NCBI GenBank assembly: GCA_036504895.1
Contig: DASXUJ010000044.1
Span: forward strand, 22,951-86,950
Direction of reading: 5' to 3'
From: Syntrophorhabdaceae bacterium
GTDB taxonomy: Bacteria > Desulfobacterota > Syntrophorhabdia > Syntrophorhabdales > Syntrophorhabdaceae
DNA length: 64,000 nt
Shown here: positions 52,121-61,204 of the stretch, one piece after another
Layout: each line of letters begins with the position of its first letter
Numbering within the stretch: position 1 is the stretch's first letter
Program-made: the position numbers and the translations under genes
The notes under the pieces: generated by a model
The model's input: the letters and a program-made list of their open reading frames with translations, nothing else
The model's database searches: none
Told to the model about the DNA's origin: nothing

Positions 52121-52887
52121 ACCGGCACCTTTTCACCGAGGTAAGCGGTGAGGACCCTCGGGTTGTCCTGGATCTCCGCCGGCAGCCCCTCGGCGATGGT
52201 CGTGCCGAAATCGAGTACTTTGAGCCTTTCGCAGACGGACATGACCAACCGCATCTGATGCTCGATGAGAATGATCGTCAGGGAGAATTCCTTGCGTATC
52301 CACTGGATAAACTCCAGAAGTGCGTCTACTTCATTTGGGTTCATGCCTGCCGCCGGTTCATCGAGGAGAAGGAGTTTCGGTCCCGCGGCAAGGGCCCGTA
52401 CGATCTCGAGGCGCCGCTGGAGTCCATAGGGCAGATTTCTCGCCCGCTCCTCCGAAAGACCGTCGAGCTTGAAGAGGGTGAGTAGTTCGTGGGCACGGCC
52501 GCGAATCCGCGCCTCTTCTTTCCGGTATCTGCCCATGTGAAAGAGGGCTTCAAAGGGGTTGTAGAGGGTTGTTCCGTATTGGGCAATGGTGATGTTTTCG
52601 AGTACCGAAAGATCGTTGAAGAGACGGATATTCTGAAAGGTCCGGGCGATGCCCATGGCGGTAATGCGATGGGGGGCCAAGCCCGCGATCTCCTCTCCCC
52701 CAAAAAGCATACTGCCCTGAGAGGGCCTGTAGACACCGGTGATAATATTGAAGAGGGTCGTTTTGCCCGCCCCGTTGGGGCCTATAATTCCAAGCAGCTC
52801 ATGGGGCTCGAGGTCGAGGTTGAAATCGGATACCGCGCAGAGGCCCCCGAAATAATGGGTGAGGTGGCTTGCCTTGAGGATGGTCAT
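52117..52887 (-). CDS. livG: Branched-chain amino acid-type ABC transporter ATPase LivG
   Basis: 256 residues from the ATG at 52887, which overlaps the livM stop (ATGA) and has GGGAGG upstream. Walker A GPNGAGKTTL and Walker B LLLDEPAAGMNPNE are present. The signature region reads LPYGLQRRLEIVRALA, the variant usual for LivG. Confidence 0.93.
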   Translation of the reverse strand: MTILKASHLTHYFGGLCAVSDFNLDLEPHELLGIIGPNGAGKTTLFNIITGVYRPSQGSMLFGGEEIAGLAPHRITAMGIARTFQNIRLFNDLSVLENITIAQYGTTLYNPFEALFHMGRYRKEEARIRGRAHELLTLFKLDGLSEERARNLPYGLQRRLEIVRALAAGPKLLLLDEPAAGMNPNEVDALLEFIQWIRKEFSLTIILIEHQMRLVMSVCERLKVLDFGTTIAEGLPAEIQDNPRVLTAYLGEKVPV

Positions 52888-53915
52888 TTCCCGGACTTCC
52901 TCCCTTCCGGGATCTTCGATTTCGCGATCATACGGTCTGCCTTCGGGACGAACCACGAAAATTCCTTCAATCCCATGATGCCCCTCGGCCTGAAGAGCAT
53001 GAGGAGGACGAGGAGGAGCGGCATTATCACCATGCGCCAGATGCCCAGGGGCCGTAGCGCTTCAATGAGAAAGGTATAGACAACCGCGCCGAGGATCGAG
53101 CCTGCAATTGACCCGATGCCGCCCAGATAGACCATGATCAGCATCTCGGTCGACTTGATAATATCGAACATACGGGGATTGATGAACTGAAGGAGATGGG
53201 CGAAGAGACCTCCCCCTATGCCCGCAAAGAAGGAAGAGACTACAAAGGCAAGGAGCTTCACCTGCCGCGTATTTACGCTCATCAGTTCGCTCGCCACCTC
53301 GTCTTCCCGTATGGAGAGAACCCCTCTTCCGAAGTTTGAATAGATGAAATTCCGCATCACCCAGACGCTGAGAACGGTCCAGCAGAAGACCCAGGGAAGC
53401 ACGGTAAGCTTCTCCATCCCGAGAAATCCGCGGGCCCCTCCCACGGCATTGATATTCTCCAGCGCCGACTTCACGATCATATTGAAGGCAAGGGTGACGA
53501 TGGCAAGATAATCGCCCCTGGTCCTGAAGGAAGGGATGGCGACTATGAGTCCCAGAACGGCGGCAGCGGCCCCTCCCGCGATGATCGCCGCCGGAAAGGT
53601 CCACGGCCCGCTTCCCGCGGAGAAGACCCTGACCGTGAGGATGGAGGAGATATAGGCCCCCGTGCACATAAAACCCGCGTGTCCCACGGAAAATTCACCC
53701 ATATACCCGTTCACGAGATTGAGGCTCAGGGTAAGGATAATATTGACACCCATATACATGAGGATGAGCTGCACATAGGGATCGAGAATATTGAAATGAG
53801 GTATGGCAAAGGAGAGGCAGAAGCCTGCTGCCAGGAGAATAAGGGGCAAATGGGCGTGTGTCCTCGCCCATGCCGGGATTATGCCGGATATACCTCCTGA
53901 ACCGCGAAAAGTCAT
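52884..53915 (-). CDS. livM: ABC transporter permease LivM
   Basis: 343 residues, polytopic membrane protein with about 8-10 hydrophobic helices. The LivM hallmarks are LSLNLVNGYMGEFSVGHAGFM and the cytoplasmic-loop motif VLSIREDEVASELMSVNTRQVKLLAF. It sits four bases after livH. Confidence 0.93.
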   Translation of the reverse strand: MTFRGSGGISGIIPAWARTHAHLPLILLAAGFCLSFAIPHFNILDPYVQLILMYMGVNIILTLSLNLVNGYMGEFSVGHAGFMCTGAYISSILTVRVFSAGSGPWTFPAAIIAGGAAAAVLGLIVAIPSFRTRGDYLAIVTLAFNMIVKSALENINAVGGARGFLGMEKLTVLPWVFCWTVLSVWVMRNFIYSNFGRGVLSIREDEVASELMSVNTRQVKLLAFVVSSFFAGIGGGLFAHLLQFINPRMFDIIKSTEMLIMVYLGGIGSIAGSILGAVVYTFLIEALRPLGIWRMVIMPLLLVLLMLFRPRGIMGLKEFSWFVPKADRMIAKSKIPEGRKSGK

Positions 53916-53919
53916 GACC

Positions 53920-54795
53920 CTATACCTTCTGGGGCCGGGGTTTCCCGAAAATCCCGTAGGGCCTGAATATGAGCAGCACTATGAGCAGGGAAAAAGCGAC
54001 AAAATCCCGGTAGGTGGAGGGAAGAAAAGCGGCCACCATGATCTCGAGGACGCCGAGGATATAGCCGCCTATCATGGCGCCCCGAACATTGCCGATCCCA
54101 CCCACCACGGCCGAGATGAAGGCCTTCCATCCCACCATGATGCCCATGTAAGGGTCGATCACCGGATAGGCCATGCCGTACATCATGCCCGCTGCCCCTC
54201 CGAGCCCGCTGCCCACGGCAAAGGTAATGGAGATTACGAAATTTACCGGCACCCCCATAAGGGGCACCACGGCCTTGTCCCACGAGATGGCGCGCATGGC
54301 CATGCCCACCTTGGTGCGCTGTACGAGGAAATCGAGAAGCACCATGAGGACGATGGAGAGGATGATGATGGTGCACTGGAGCGACGAGATGGTGATGCCT
54401 CCGAAGGTCCAGCTCGTATTGGCGATGAGCGGGGGGATATGCTTCGGATAGGGATTGAGGGCGAGTGTGAAATTCTCGAGGAAGATGCCTACCCCGAGGG
54501 CGGTGATAATGGCGGAGACCCTTGGCGCCTGGCGCAGAGGCTTGTAGGCCACGCGCTCCACCATAACCCCCAGGACCGTGACGCCAGCCATGGAGAGCAG
54601 CAGCGCCGGGAGAAAGGGCAGGTCGAGAAAGGTGACCACCACAAAACAGACAAAAGCGCCCACCATGAAGAAATCACCGTGGGCAAAGTTGATCATGGTC
54701 AGTATACCGTAGACCATGGTGTAGCCCAGGGCGATAAGGGCATAGATGCTGCCGAGCTGCAGGGCGTTCAGGGTCTGCTGGAGCAGGTAGGTCAT
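53920..54795 (-). CDS. livH: ABC transporter permease LivH
   Basis: 291 residues, eight or so membrane helices. The family motifs ALGYTMVYGILTMINFAHGDFFM near the N-terminus and SWDKAVVPLMGVPVNFVISITF are present. It pairs with LivM to form the channel. Confidence 0.93.
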   Translation of the reverse strand: MTYLLQQTLNALQLGSIYALIALGYTMVYGILTMINFAHGDFFMVGAFVCFVVVTFLDLPFLPALLLSMAGVTVLGVMVERVAYKPLRQAPRVSAIITALGVGIFLENFTLALNPYPKHIPPLIANTSWTFGGITISSLQCTIIILSIVLMVLLDFLVQRTKVGMAMRAISWDKAVVPLMGVPVNFVISITFAVGSGLGGAAGMMYGMAYPVIDPYMGIMVGWKAFISAVVGGIGNVRGAMIGGYILGVLEIMVAAFLPSTYRDFVAFSLLIVLLIFRPYGIFGKPRPQKV

Positions 54796-54853
54796 ATCAG
54801 CCGGGATGGGGCACGGAGCAACCGGGTAGTCTCATGCTCCCCCACGCCCACCA

Positions 54854-56020
54854 TCATGGCTTGGCATCGGTAAACCAGGCAAATTTTCCATCCTTGATCT
54901 GCATGATCACCGCCCCTTTGACTGGGTCTCCGGAACCGGGCTGGAAGCGCATGTCACCCGTGACACCTTTATATTCGGCGATCTTTGTCAAACCGTCACG
55001 GAGTGACTGTCGATCGGGTTTGGCCAATCCTGAAAGGGCCTGCCGGAAGAGCCCGAAGGAATCGTACGTGAGGGCTGCCACGTCATCCGGCGTATTGCCG
55101 TATCCGGACGTATAGGCCTGAATAAATTTTTTCGCTGCGGGCGACGCGGACTCAGCCGAATAATGGGTGCTGAAATAGTACCCGTCGCAATCTTTGCCGC
55201 AAAGCTTCGTCAAGTCCTGGCTGCCCCAGGAATCGCTGCCAATAAAGATACTCTTGATCCCAAGCCTGTGGGCCTGCTGCACCTGGAGGGGCACCTCGTT
55301 GTAGTAATTGGGGAGAAAGATGATATCGGGCCCGGTGCTCTTTATTTTCGTGAGCTGGGCGGAAAAGTCCTTGTCGTTGGTTGTATAGGTCTCGAAGGCC
55401 GTCACCTGGCCTCCCTTTTCCTCGAAGGTCTTCTTGAAGAACTCTGCAATACCCTTATTGTAATCGGAGGCAACATCGTAGAGGACCGCCGCCTTTTTGG
55501 CCTTCAGGCTCTCTCGCGCGAACTTCGCCACCACGCCGCCCTGAAAAGGATCGATGAAGCAGGCCCGGAAGACAAACTGCTTCGGGGCGCCCCCTTTTGC
55601 GTCGAGGGTGGTCTTGGGATTTGTGGACCACGGCGAGATGAGCACGACCTTCGAGCTCTCCGCGATTTCCGAGGCAGGCAGGGCGTTGCTCGTCGAATTG
55701 GGTCCGATTATGGCAAGGACGTTCTGTTGGGTTATCAGCTTCTGGGCCGCCGAAGCCGCCTGGTCAGGCTTGCTTGCGCTATCTTCCACGAAAAGCTGTA
55801 CCTTGTATTTCTTTCCCCCCACATCGATGCCGCCCGACTCGTTTATCTCTTTCACGGCCATCTCCGCCGCGTTCTTACAGGATGCCCCGACCGCGGGGAT
55901 ATCGCCGGTAAGCTCCGCGATGAGTCCGACCTTTATCGTGTCGTCTCCCCCTTTCTGGCAACCGGAGACGAAAATCAGACTGACCACGATACACGTATAA
56001 ATCCACAGTTTCATTTTCAT
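54854..56020 (-). CDS. ABC transporter substrate-binding lipoprotein (LivJ/LivK type)
   Basis: 388 residues from the ATG at 56020 (GAGGAGGG upstream). The signal peptide ends in the lipobox FVSGC with Cys20 as lipid site, then a Leu/Ile/Val-binding fold (IKVGLIAELTGDIPAVG, QNVLAIIGPNSTSNALP). Proteins of this type bind branched-chain amino acids, amides or aromatic acids, so substrate is open. It is the first gene of the livHMGF operon. Confidence 0.92.
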   Translation of the reverse strand: MKMKLWIYTCIVVSLIFVSGCQKGGDDTIKVGLIAELTGDIPAVGASCKNAAEMAVKEINESGGIDVGGKKYKVQLFVEDSASKPDQAASAAQKLITQQNVLAIIGPNSTSNALPASEIAESSKVVLISPWSTNPKTTLDAKGGAPKQFVFRACFIDPFQGGVVAKFARESLKAKKAAVLYDVASDYNKGIAEFFKKTFEEKGGQVTAFETYTTNDKDFSAQLTKIKSTGPDIIFLPNYYNEVPLQVQQAHRLGIKSIFIGSDSWGSQDLTKLCGKDCDGYYFSTHYSAESASPAAKKFIQAYTSGYGNTPDDVAALTYDSFGLFRQALSGLAKPDRQSLRDGLTKIAEYKGVTGDMRFQPGSGDPVKGAVIMQIKDGKFAWFTDAKP

Positions 56021-56172
56021 GAGAAGCCCTCCTCGACCATCTTCGTCAGGGTAAGAACCGAGAGTAAATGTCCCTTTTTCCGGCCTCGGCAAATCTAACA
56101 TTTTGATTGTAGGGTGTCAATGAATTGAAAGACCAGATGTCTGGCGATGCCTTTCCCCGCGACCCGGGTTCC

Positions 56173-57087
56173 TCATTGTTCAGACGCGTCGACGTCCCAG
56201 AGGAGGGCGGCCCCCCGAACGCCGCTCGAATCCCCGTACTTTGGAGGCAGAAGCCGGGTCTGTACCGCATCTGAAAATATGTATTTGCCCCAGAGGAGAG
56301 GGACGTTCTTATAGAGCCTCGCGATCTTCGACATCCCTCCCCCGAGAACAATGGTGTCCGGGTCGAGGAGGTTTATTACTTGGGCAAGAGACCGGGCCAT
56401 TCTGTCCTCATACCGCGCGAGGGTTGCTTCGCATTGGCCGTCCCCTTTTTCGGCTTCCTTTACAATCAGGGCAGGTTCCATTCGTTTCCCGGTGGCCGGA
56501 AAATGATCCCGCGCCATACCGGGCCCGGAAAGGTACGTCTCGATGCATCCCCTCTTCCCGCAATAGCATTGCTGACCGGGGATCTCATCGGCCCCGGGCC
56601 AGGGCAGCGGATTATGACCCCACTCCCCCGCTATGGCGTTACAACCTTCCAGGACCCTGCCCCCGACTACTATGCCCGCTCCCGTGCCGGTGCCCACAAT
56701 GACACCGAAGACCACATGAGCGCCCTGACCCGCTCCGTGGGCCACCTCGGAAAGGGCGAAACAGTTTGCATCGTTGCTCATCCGGATGGGGCGCTTCAGG
56801 AGACGGATAAGATCGTCGAGGAGAGGGCGGTCGTTAAGGCACTGGGAGTTCGAGTTCCTGAGAAGACCCGTTTTTCCGGAGAGAGACCCGGGAGTGCCTA
56901 TTCCCACGGTCCCCGTCTCACCAAGCTCTTCTTCCGCGTCACGCACGAGACCTCCGATAACCCTCAGGATGGCCCCGTAATCTCCCGTGGGAGTAGGCAC
57001 ACGCCTTCGAAGAATTTCCTCTCCCTTCTGACCGAGTGCGACGATCTCTATTTTCGTCCCTCCGAGATCGATTCCGAGGCGTATCAT
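56173..57087 (-). CDS. ROK-family sugar kinase
   Basis: 304 residues: ATP motif LGIDLGGTKIEIVAL at the N-terminus, ROK signature with zinc ligands CYCGKRGCIETYLSG, and GEWGHNPLPW containing the catalytic-region His. Glucose, fructose or N-acetyl sugars are possible substrates. I placed the start at 57087 because the conserved domain begins there; no good ribosome site is seen, and longer in-frame starts carry an implausible hydrophobic leader. Confidence 0.85.
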   Translation of the reverse strand: MIRLGIDLGGTKIEIVALGQKGEEILRRRVPTPTGDYGAILRVIGGLVRDAEEELGETGTVGIGTPGSLSGKTGLLRNSNSQCLNDRPLLDDLIRLLKRPIRMSNDANCFALSEVAHGAGQGAHVVFGVIVGTGTGAGIVVGGRVLEGCNAIAGEWGHNPLPWPGADEIPGQQCYCGKRGCIETYLSGPGMARDHFPATGKRMEPALIVKEAEKGDGQCEATLARYEDRMARSLAQVINLLDPDTIVLGGGMSKIARLYKNVPLLWGKYIFSDAVQTRLLPPKYGDSSGVRGAALLWDVDASEQ

Positions 57088-57187
57088 GAAAAAAATCATA
57101 CCAGATGGGACCTCTAATATAAAGGATAAGAAAAAAACCAGTTGAAAAAGAGGCCCCGATAGTCTACAACCTATAGGCGCAAAACGT

Positions 57188-58636
57188 ATGGAAAACCGGT
57201 TCGTCACAGACAGATCAACCCAGCTCTGGATAGTTATCAGCGTTGCCTTCTGCTCATTCATGTCGCGGCTCAATAATTACATCGTCAATATCTCGCTGCC
57301 CACCATCGCGGAAAATTTCCACATCGGAACAGGCGATGTCTCGAGGGTCGTAGTGGTCTACCTGCTTATCATTACGAGCACCCTTCTCCTTTTCGGACGG
57401 CTCGCCGACAAGATCGGGCTCAAGAGGATTTTCATCGCGGGCTATTCCCTGTTCGTCTTCGGCTCCATGCTCTGCGGTTTTTCCCAAAACATTCATGTAC
57501 TGGTGGCCTTCCGCTGCGTTCAGGCCATCGGAAGCGCAATGCTCCTCGCTTCCGGATATGCGATCATCTCGAAATTTCTTCCTCAGAACATCACGGGATG
57601 GGCCTTCGGCATCACGTCCACAAGCTCGGCCCTCGGAGTCGCCACGGGCGCGCCCCTGGGCGGCATCATCACCGCCTATCTCTCATGGCATTGGATATTC
57701 TATATCAATGTGCCCGTTGGCATTCTCGCCATAATCGTGGCCCTGAAGATGATCCCAAAAGAGGACCCGGCTGAAGCCGGCAGCGCGGCCGGGGGAAAGA
57801 GCTTCGACATTCCCGGCGCGGTCCTCAGTTTTCTCGGCCTCCTTGCCTTGCTCTATGCGCTGAATGTAGGCAGGAAGCTCGGATGGACGTCGCCCCAGGT
57901 AGGTCTTACGTTCCTTGTGGCCGCCATTCTTTTCGTCCTCTTTATAAAAAGGGAGAAAACATGCAAGGACCCCTTGCTCGACCTGCATTTTTTCACCAAT
58001 ATGCGTTTCACCCTTACGATCGTCGCCACCTTTATGGCCTATATTCTGATCACCGGTAATGCCTTCCTTCTCCCCTTTTACCTGGAGTTCGTGAAAGGGT
58101 TGAATACCAAGGAGACGGGGCTTGTGATCCTCACCTATTCACTCATTTATGTCTTCTGCTCTTCTCCGGCGGGAAAGCTCGCGGACAGGGTCGCACCCCG
58201 GATTCTTTGCACCATCGCCATGCTTTCCGCATCTCTGTGCGCCTTCACCTTCGCCTTTACCCTTCCCTTTCACGGTCTGGTGCCGGCCTTCGTCTTCCTC
58301 ATATGGCTCGGCTTTTCCTATGTCCTCTTTTTCTCGCCCAATAATAAGCAAGTTATGATGTTCGCCCTGGAGGGAAAGCAGGGCAGCGCCTCGGGTGTAT
58401 TCAATACGGTCATGAACCTTGGAATGGTATTCGGGGTTGCCCTTTTCGAAACGGTCTTTTCTCTTTCCCTGCCGCCGAAAGCAGCGGGTATGGAGATGAG
58501 TAAAGTCCCCCCGGACCTTCTCCTCGGGGGGTTTCAAAACGCTTACATTCTGGGCGGGCTCGTCTGCGCCATCGCCCTCATGTGCTCTTTACTCGTAAGA
58601 CAGCAAAAGATAAAGCCTAAGATTCAGGCATTTTGA
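57188..58636 (+). CDS. MFS transporter, EmrB/QacA (14-TM) type
   Basis: 482 residues with about 14 hydrophobic segments. MFS motif A (FGRLADKIGLKRIF) follows TM2, and the drug:H+ antiporter motif appears as LGVATGAPLGGII. Multidrug or organic-acid efflux is the usual role. Its 3' end overlaps the convergent HATPase-GNAT gene by 13 bases. It diverges from the ROK gene across a 100-bp gap. Confidence 0.88.
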   Translation: MENRFVTDRSTQLWIVISVAFCSFMSRLNNYIVNISLPTIAENFHIGTGDVSRVVVVYLLIITSTLLLFGRLADKIGLKRIFIAGYSLFVFGSMLCGFSQNIHVLVAFRCVQAIGSAMLLASGYAIISKFLPQNITGWAFGITSTSSALGVATGAPLGGIITAYLSWHWIFYINVPVGILAIIVALKMIPKEDPAEAGSAAGGKSFDIPGAVLSFLGLLALLYALNVGRKLGWTSPQVGLTFLVAAILFVLFIKREKTCKDPLLDLHFFTNMRFTLTIVATFMAYILITGNAFLLPFYLEFVKGLNTKETGLVILTYSLIYVFCSSPAGKLADRVAPRILCTIAMLSASLCAFTFAFTLPFHGLVPAFVFLIWLGFSYVLFFSPNNKQVMMFALEGKQGSASGVFNTVMNLGMVFGVALFETVFSLSLPPKAAGMEMSKVPPDLLLGGFQNAYILGGLVCAIALMCSLLVRQQKIKPKIQAF

Positions 58637-60132
58637 TTAGGATCACGTGCTTTTATGTAGGCCACGATCTTTTCGGCGGCCTCGGAGGCGACTTGAATCC
58701 TGCTGTAGTCTATGGAGACATTATTGAGATACTGAAGAATAAGGGCATCCCCAAGGTCATAGAAGGGGAGGACCCCGCCGAAAAAGAAGCCAAGTTTCTC
58801 GAATTCGCCGCACATCGAAGGGGTGGCCGGATTTTCGAGGGGGAGATAGAAAGTAATCTGGTCTATCTTCTTGAGACAGAGGTCTTTCAGAATGACCTTC
58901 ACTTCATCCGCGATATGCTCGCCATATCTCTCGATCGTGATAATTGCCCTGTTATAGGTAGAGACCACCGTGGTGGTTATTTTTGATGTGCCGTCTCCTG
59001 CGCCGGCATTCACCGCTTCCGGTGCGGGGCTTGTACCCATGGTCCGGTCGAGACCGAGATTGTGATAAAGGTATTCGATAAATTCCGCGTGCTGGGGGGG
59101 CGGATAAATCGTGATACCCTGGGGGTTCTTGAGAGGCATAAAACCGTAAATGACTGTTTCCCTCTGGGAGAGGGCTGCGTGGATACCCTTGAATGACCTG
59201 TCCGCCGGAATAAGGCCGAGGACAAGGGCACACCTTTTGAACCCTGCCTTCTGCCCTGCTTTCTGGGCGTAGGGGTGGTTCGTCACCGCCTTGCTGAAAA
59301 TGGCCGCCAATCCGATCTCGTGGGCTTTGTCCACCAGGGCGCTGAGCATGCCGTTCTGGCATCCCTGTCCGCGGAAATCAGGCCTCACCACGGCCATGGC
59401 CGCCTCGGCGATAATGCTCTCCCTGTGTTCCTTCACGAGGGCAACGTGTCCCACCACTTCTCCATCCGCAACGGTGACCACCGATGCGATGGTGCCGTCT
59501 TCGTGAAGCCTGGTAAACCTGTCGGGGTAGTAGATCGATTCGATTCCGTAGGAGTACCCGTAGGCCCGGTAAAAGAGTCTCGAGACCTCGAGCGATTCGG
59601 AGAGAAGCATCGATCTCAGCTCATAGGCTTTCTTCTCTTCGACCTTTTCTTTTTCGGGTTCATACCGCGTGAGCTGGGAAGCCTCGTGGAGATCGACCAC
59701 GCTCTTGAAGGGCAGAAACTTAATGAGGTGGATTTCCTTACCCTCACGGCCGAGGTTATGGAACTCGAATTCATCGACGCTTGTCTTCATGAGGTGGGAG
59801 CCGAGACCCGTGGGGACCTGATCGACGTCGACAGGGGTTGCATATTCAGGCACCATGCTGGGATCGAAGGGCATGCCCTTGTCCTTTATGATGATCCTCA
59901 CCCCCGCGGTTACGGGCTCGAAAATGACTTCGTAAGATTCCTTTTCACCTGCCTCGAAGGCATGCTCCACCACGTTGACCACTGCTTCCTCCAGGGCAAG
60001 GATGATCTTAGCCGTGTCGGAAGGGCTGAAACCCAGTTTTTTTGCGATCTCACCGGCGTATGCCTGAATGGCGGGCAAATACCCGAGGTCGTTCGGCACT
60101 GCCAGGATCGATCTCTCTTGGTCGGTTCTCAT
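58624..60132 (-). CDS. RsbW-like ATPase fused to a GNAT acetyltransferase
   Basis: 502 residues. Residues about 10-145 form a GHKL ATPase domain (N-box LALEEAVVNVVEHAF, G1 DKGMPFDPS, G2 TGLGSHLMK). Residues about 190-340 form a GNAT N-acetyltransferase (VADGEVVGHVALV, AAMAVVRPDFRGQGCQNGML acetyl-CoA motif). The last 150 residues are an unassigned alpha/beta domain. A serine-kinase-type ATPase joined to an acetyltransferase is unusual; both catalytic motifs look intact. It lies with an RsbW-like gene and a STAS gene on the same strand. The ATG at 60132 follows AAGGGGA. Confidence 0.82.
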   Translation of the reverse strand: MRTDQERSILAVPNDLGYLPAIQAYAGEIAKKLGFSPSDTAKIILALEEAVVNVVEHAFEAGEKESYEVIFEPVTAGVRIIIKDKGMPFDPSMVPEYATPVDVDQVPTGLGSHLMKTSVDEFEFHNLGREGKEIHLIKFLPFKSVVDLHEASQLTRYEPEKEKVEEKKAYELRSMLLSESLEVSRLFYRAYGYSYGIESIYYPDRFTRLHEDGTIASVVTVADGEVVGHVALVKEHRESIIAEAAMAVVRPDFRGQGCQNGMLSALVDKAHEIGLAAIFSKAVTNHPYAQKAGQKAGFKRCALVLGLIPADRSFKGIHAALSQRETVIYGFMPLKNPQGITIYPPPQHAEFIEYLYHNLGLDRTMGTSPAPEAVNAGAGDGTSKITTTVVSTYNRAIITIERYGEHIADEVKVILKDLCLKKIDQITFYLPLENPATPSMCGEFEKLGFFFGGVLPFYDLGDALILQYLNNVSIDYSRIQVASEAAEKIVAYIKARDPNQNA

Positions 60133-60182
60133 CAATTATCCCCTTTTTCTTGTCATGTCAAAAAGAATTACTGCGGCTCGGG

Positions 60183-60614
60183 TTAATCCCCCGGGTTCCT
60201 TCCCTTTCGTATCAGAAGAGTGAGAATGTTTTTTCCGTCTTCATGCCGGTAGCGCACCTCGTCCATCAGCTTCCTGATGAGCAGGATGCCCAACCCCCCG
60301 ATTTTTCGTTCCGTCACATCAGCCGACGTATCGGGCTCGACTGCGGAAAGGGGGTCGAAAGGAGCACCTTTGTCCGATATCTCGATCATGAATCGATCGT
60401 GTTCAGTGGGGCCGCACGCCACATCCACGTCCCCCCCTTCAGATTCATAGGCATAGCTCATTACATTCACGAGGGCCTCTTCGGCGGCAATCTGCAGTTC
60501 GGAGATGCGTTTTGAGTCAAATCCGGCATCCCGGGCGCTTTCGGCCACGTGGGAAATGAGGGCTTCGAGATTCTCCAGTTTCGCGGCGACCACCGCATGA
60601 GATAATGCATTCAT
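60183..60614 (-). CDS. RsbW-like anti-sigma-factor serine kinase
   Basis: 143 residues, GHKL ATPase: N-box IAAEEALVNVMSYAY, G1 DKGAPFDPL, G2 GGLGILLIRKL. With the STAS protein upstream it forms the kinase-substrate pair of a partner-switching system. No sigma factor gene is adjacent, so the output is unknown. Confidence 0.88.
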   Translation of the reverse strand: MNALSHAVVAAKLENLEALISHVAESARDAGFDSKRISELQIAAEEALVNVMSYAYESEGGDVDVACGPTEHDRFMIEISDKGAPFDPLSAVEPDTSADVTERKIGGLGILLIRKLMDEVRYRHEDGKNILTLLIRKGRNPGD

Positions 60615-60672
60615 CAGGGATTCTTAGCCTGCCGTTGCCGGAAGAGAGGCGGTGAACGGAAACCGCATGCCA

Positions 60673-61005
60673 TCACAGATGGGCAAGGGCATCCTCCTTT
60701 GACGCAAAAACCTGAAAAATGGAGTAAAAGCCCGATATCTTAAACACCTCTTCCACGGGCCCATGCAAGGCGGCGAAGAGTATGGTCCCCTGTTTTTCCT
60801 TTATCTGCTTGGCGGCGGCCAGAATACTCCTCAAGCCCGCGCTGCTTATGTACTCGAGACTGTCCATGTCGAGAAGAAAAGAACGGTTGCCCTTTGCCAC
60901 CAATTCCGAAAAGGCCTTGTCGAACTGGGGAGAGGTGACTGCATCCATCCTCCCCTGTACTGAAAGGATGATCGCGTTATTTGTTTCAGTCGTGCGTATC
61001 TCCAT
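60673..61005 (-). CDS. STAS-domain anti-anti-sigma factor
   Basis: 110 residues forming a single STAS domain. The phosphorylatable serine lies in LEYISSAGLRSILAAAKQ (SpoIIAA/RsbV motif). It would bind the RsbW-like kinase when dephosphorylated. AAGGAGA precedes the ATG; it leads a three-gene set with the kinase and the HATPase-GNAT protein. Confidence 0.93.
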   Translation of the reverse strand: MEIRTTETNNAIILSVQGRMDAVTSPQFDKAFSELVAKGNRSFLLDMDSLEYISSAGLRSILAAAKQIKEKQGTILFAALHGPVEEVFKISGFYSIFQVFASKEDALAHL

Positions 61006-61017
61006 GGCATCTCCTTA

Positions 61018-61062
61018 TTCTTCTATTTTTAGCATTGTAATAGAAGAACCACAAAAAATCAA
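61018..61062 (-). promoter_or_regulatory. Promoter with overlapping inverted repeat for the STAS operon
   Basis: On the minus strand, TTGATT (61057-61062), 17 bases, TACAAT (61034-61039). A perfect 10-bp inverted repeat (TTCTTCTATT at 61018-61027, its complement at 61039-61048, 11-base spacer) brackets the -10. This is a plausible repressor site. Confidence 0.6.
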
Positions 61063-61204
61063 TATATTCAATATATACAATGTGGGCCGCGGACCGCCAT
61101 TATGGGGAGGCGCTATTGATCTTGGTCGGCCACTTTTGTTATTGCTTTTCCTTCGCGAGTGAGGCTAGATATTTAGAGGGTATGCAACGGAGCAAGGAGG
61201 GGGC

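Noticed and set aside
53803..54873. Long plus-strand open frame (356 codons) opposite livH/livM
   Set aside because: It spans the junction of two well-supported permease genes and reads as His/Asp/Gly-rich low-complexity sequence typical of an antisense shadow.
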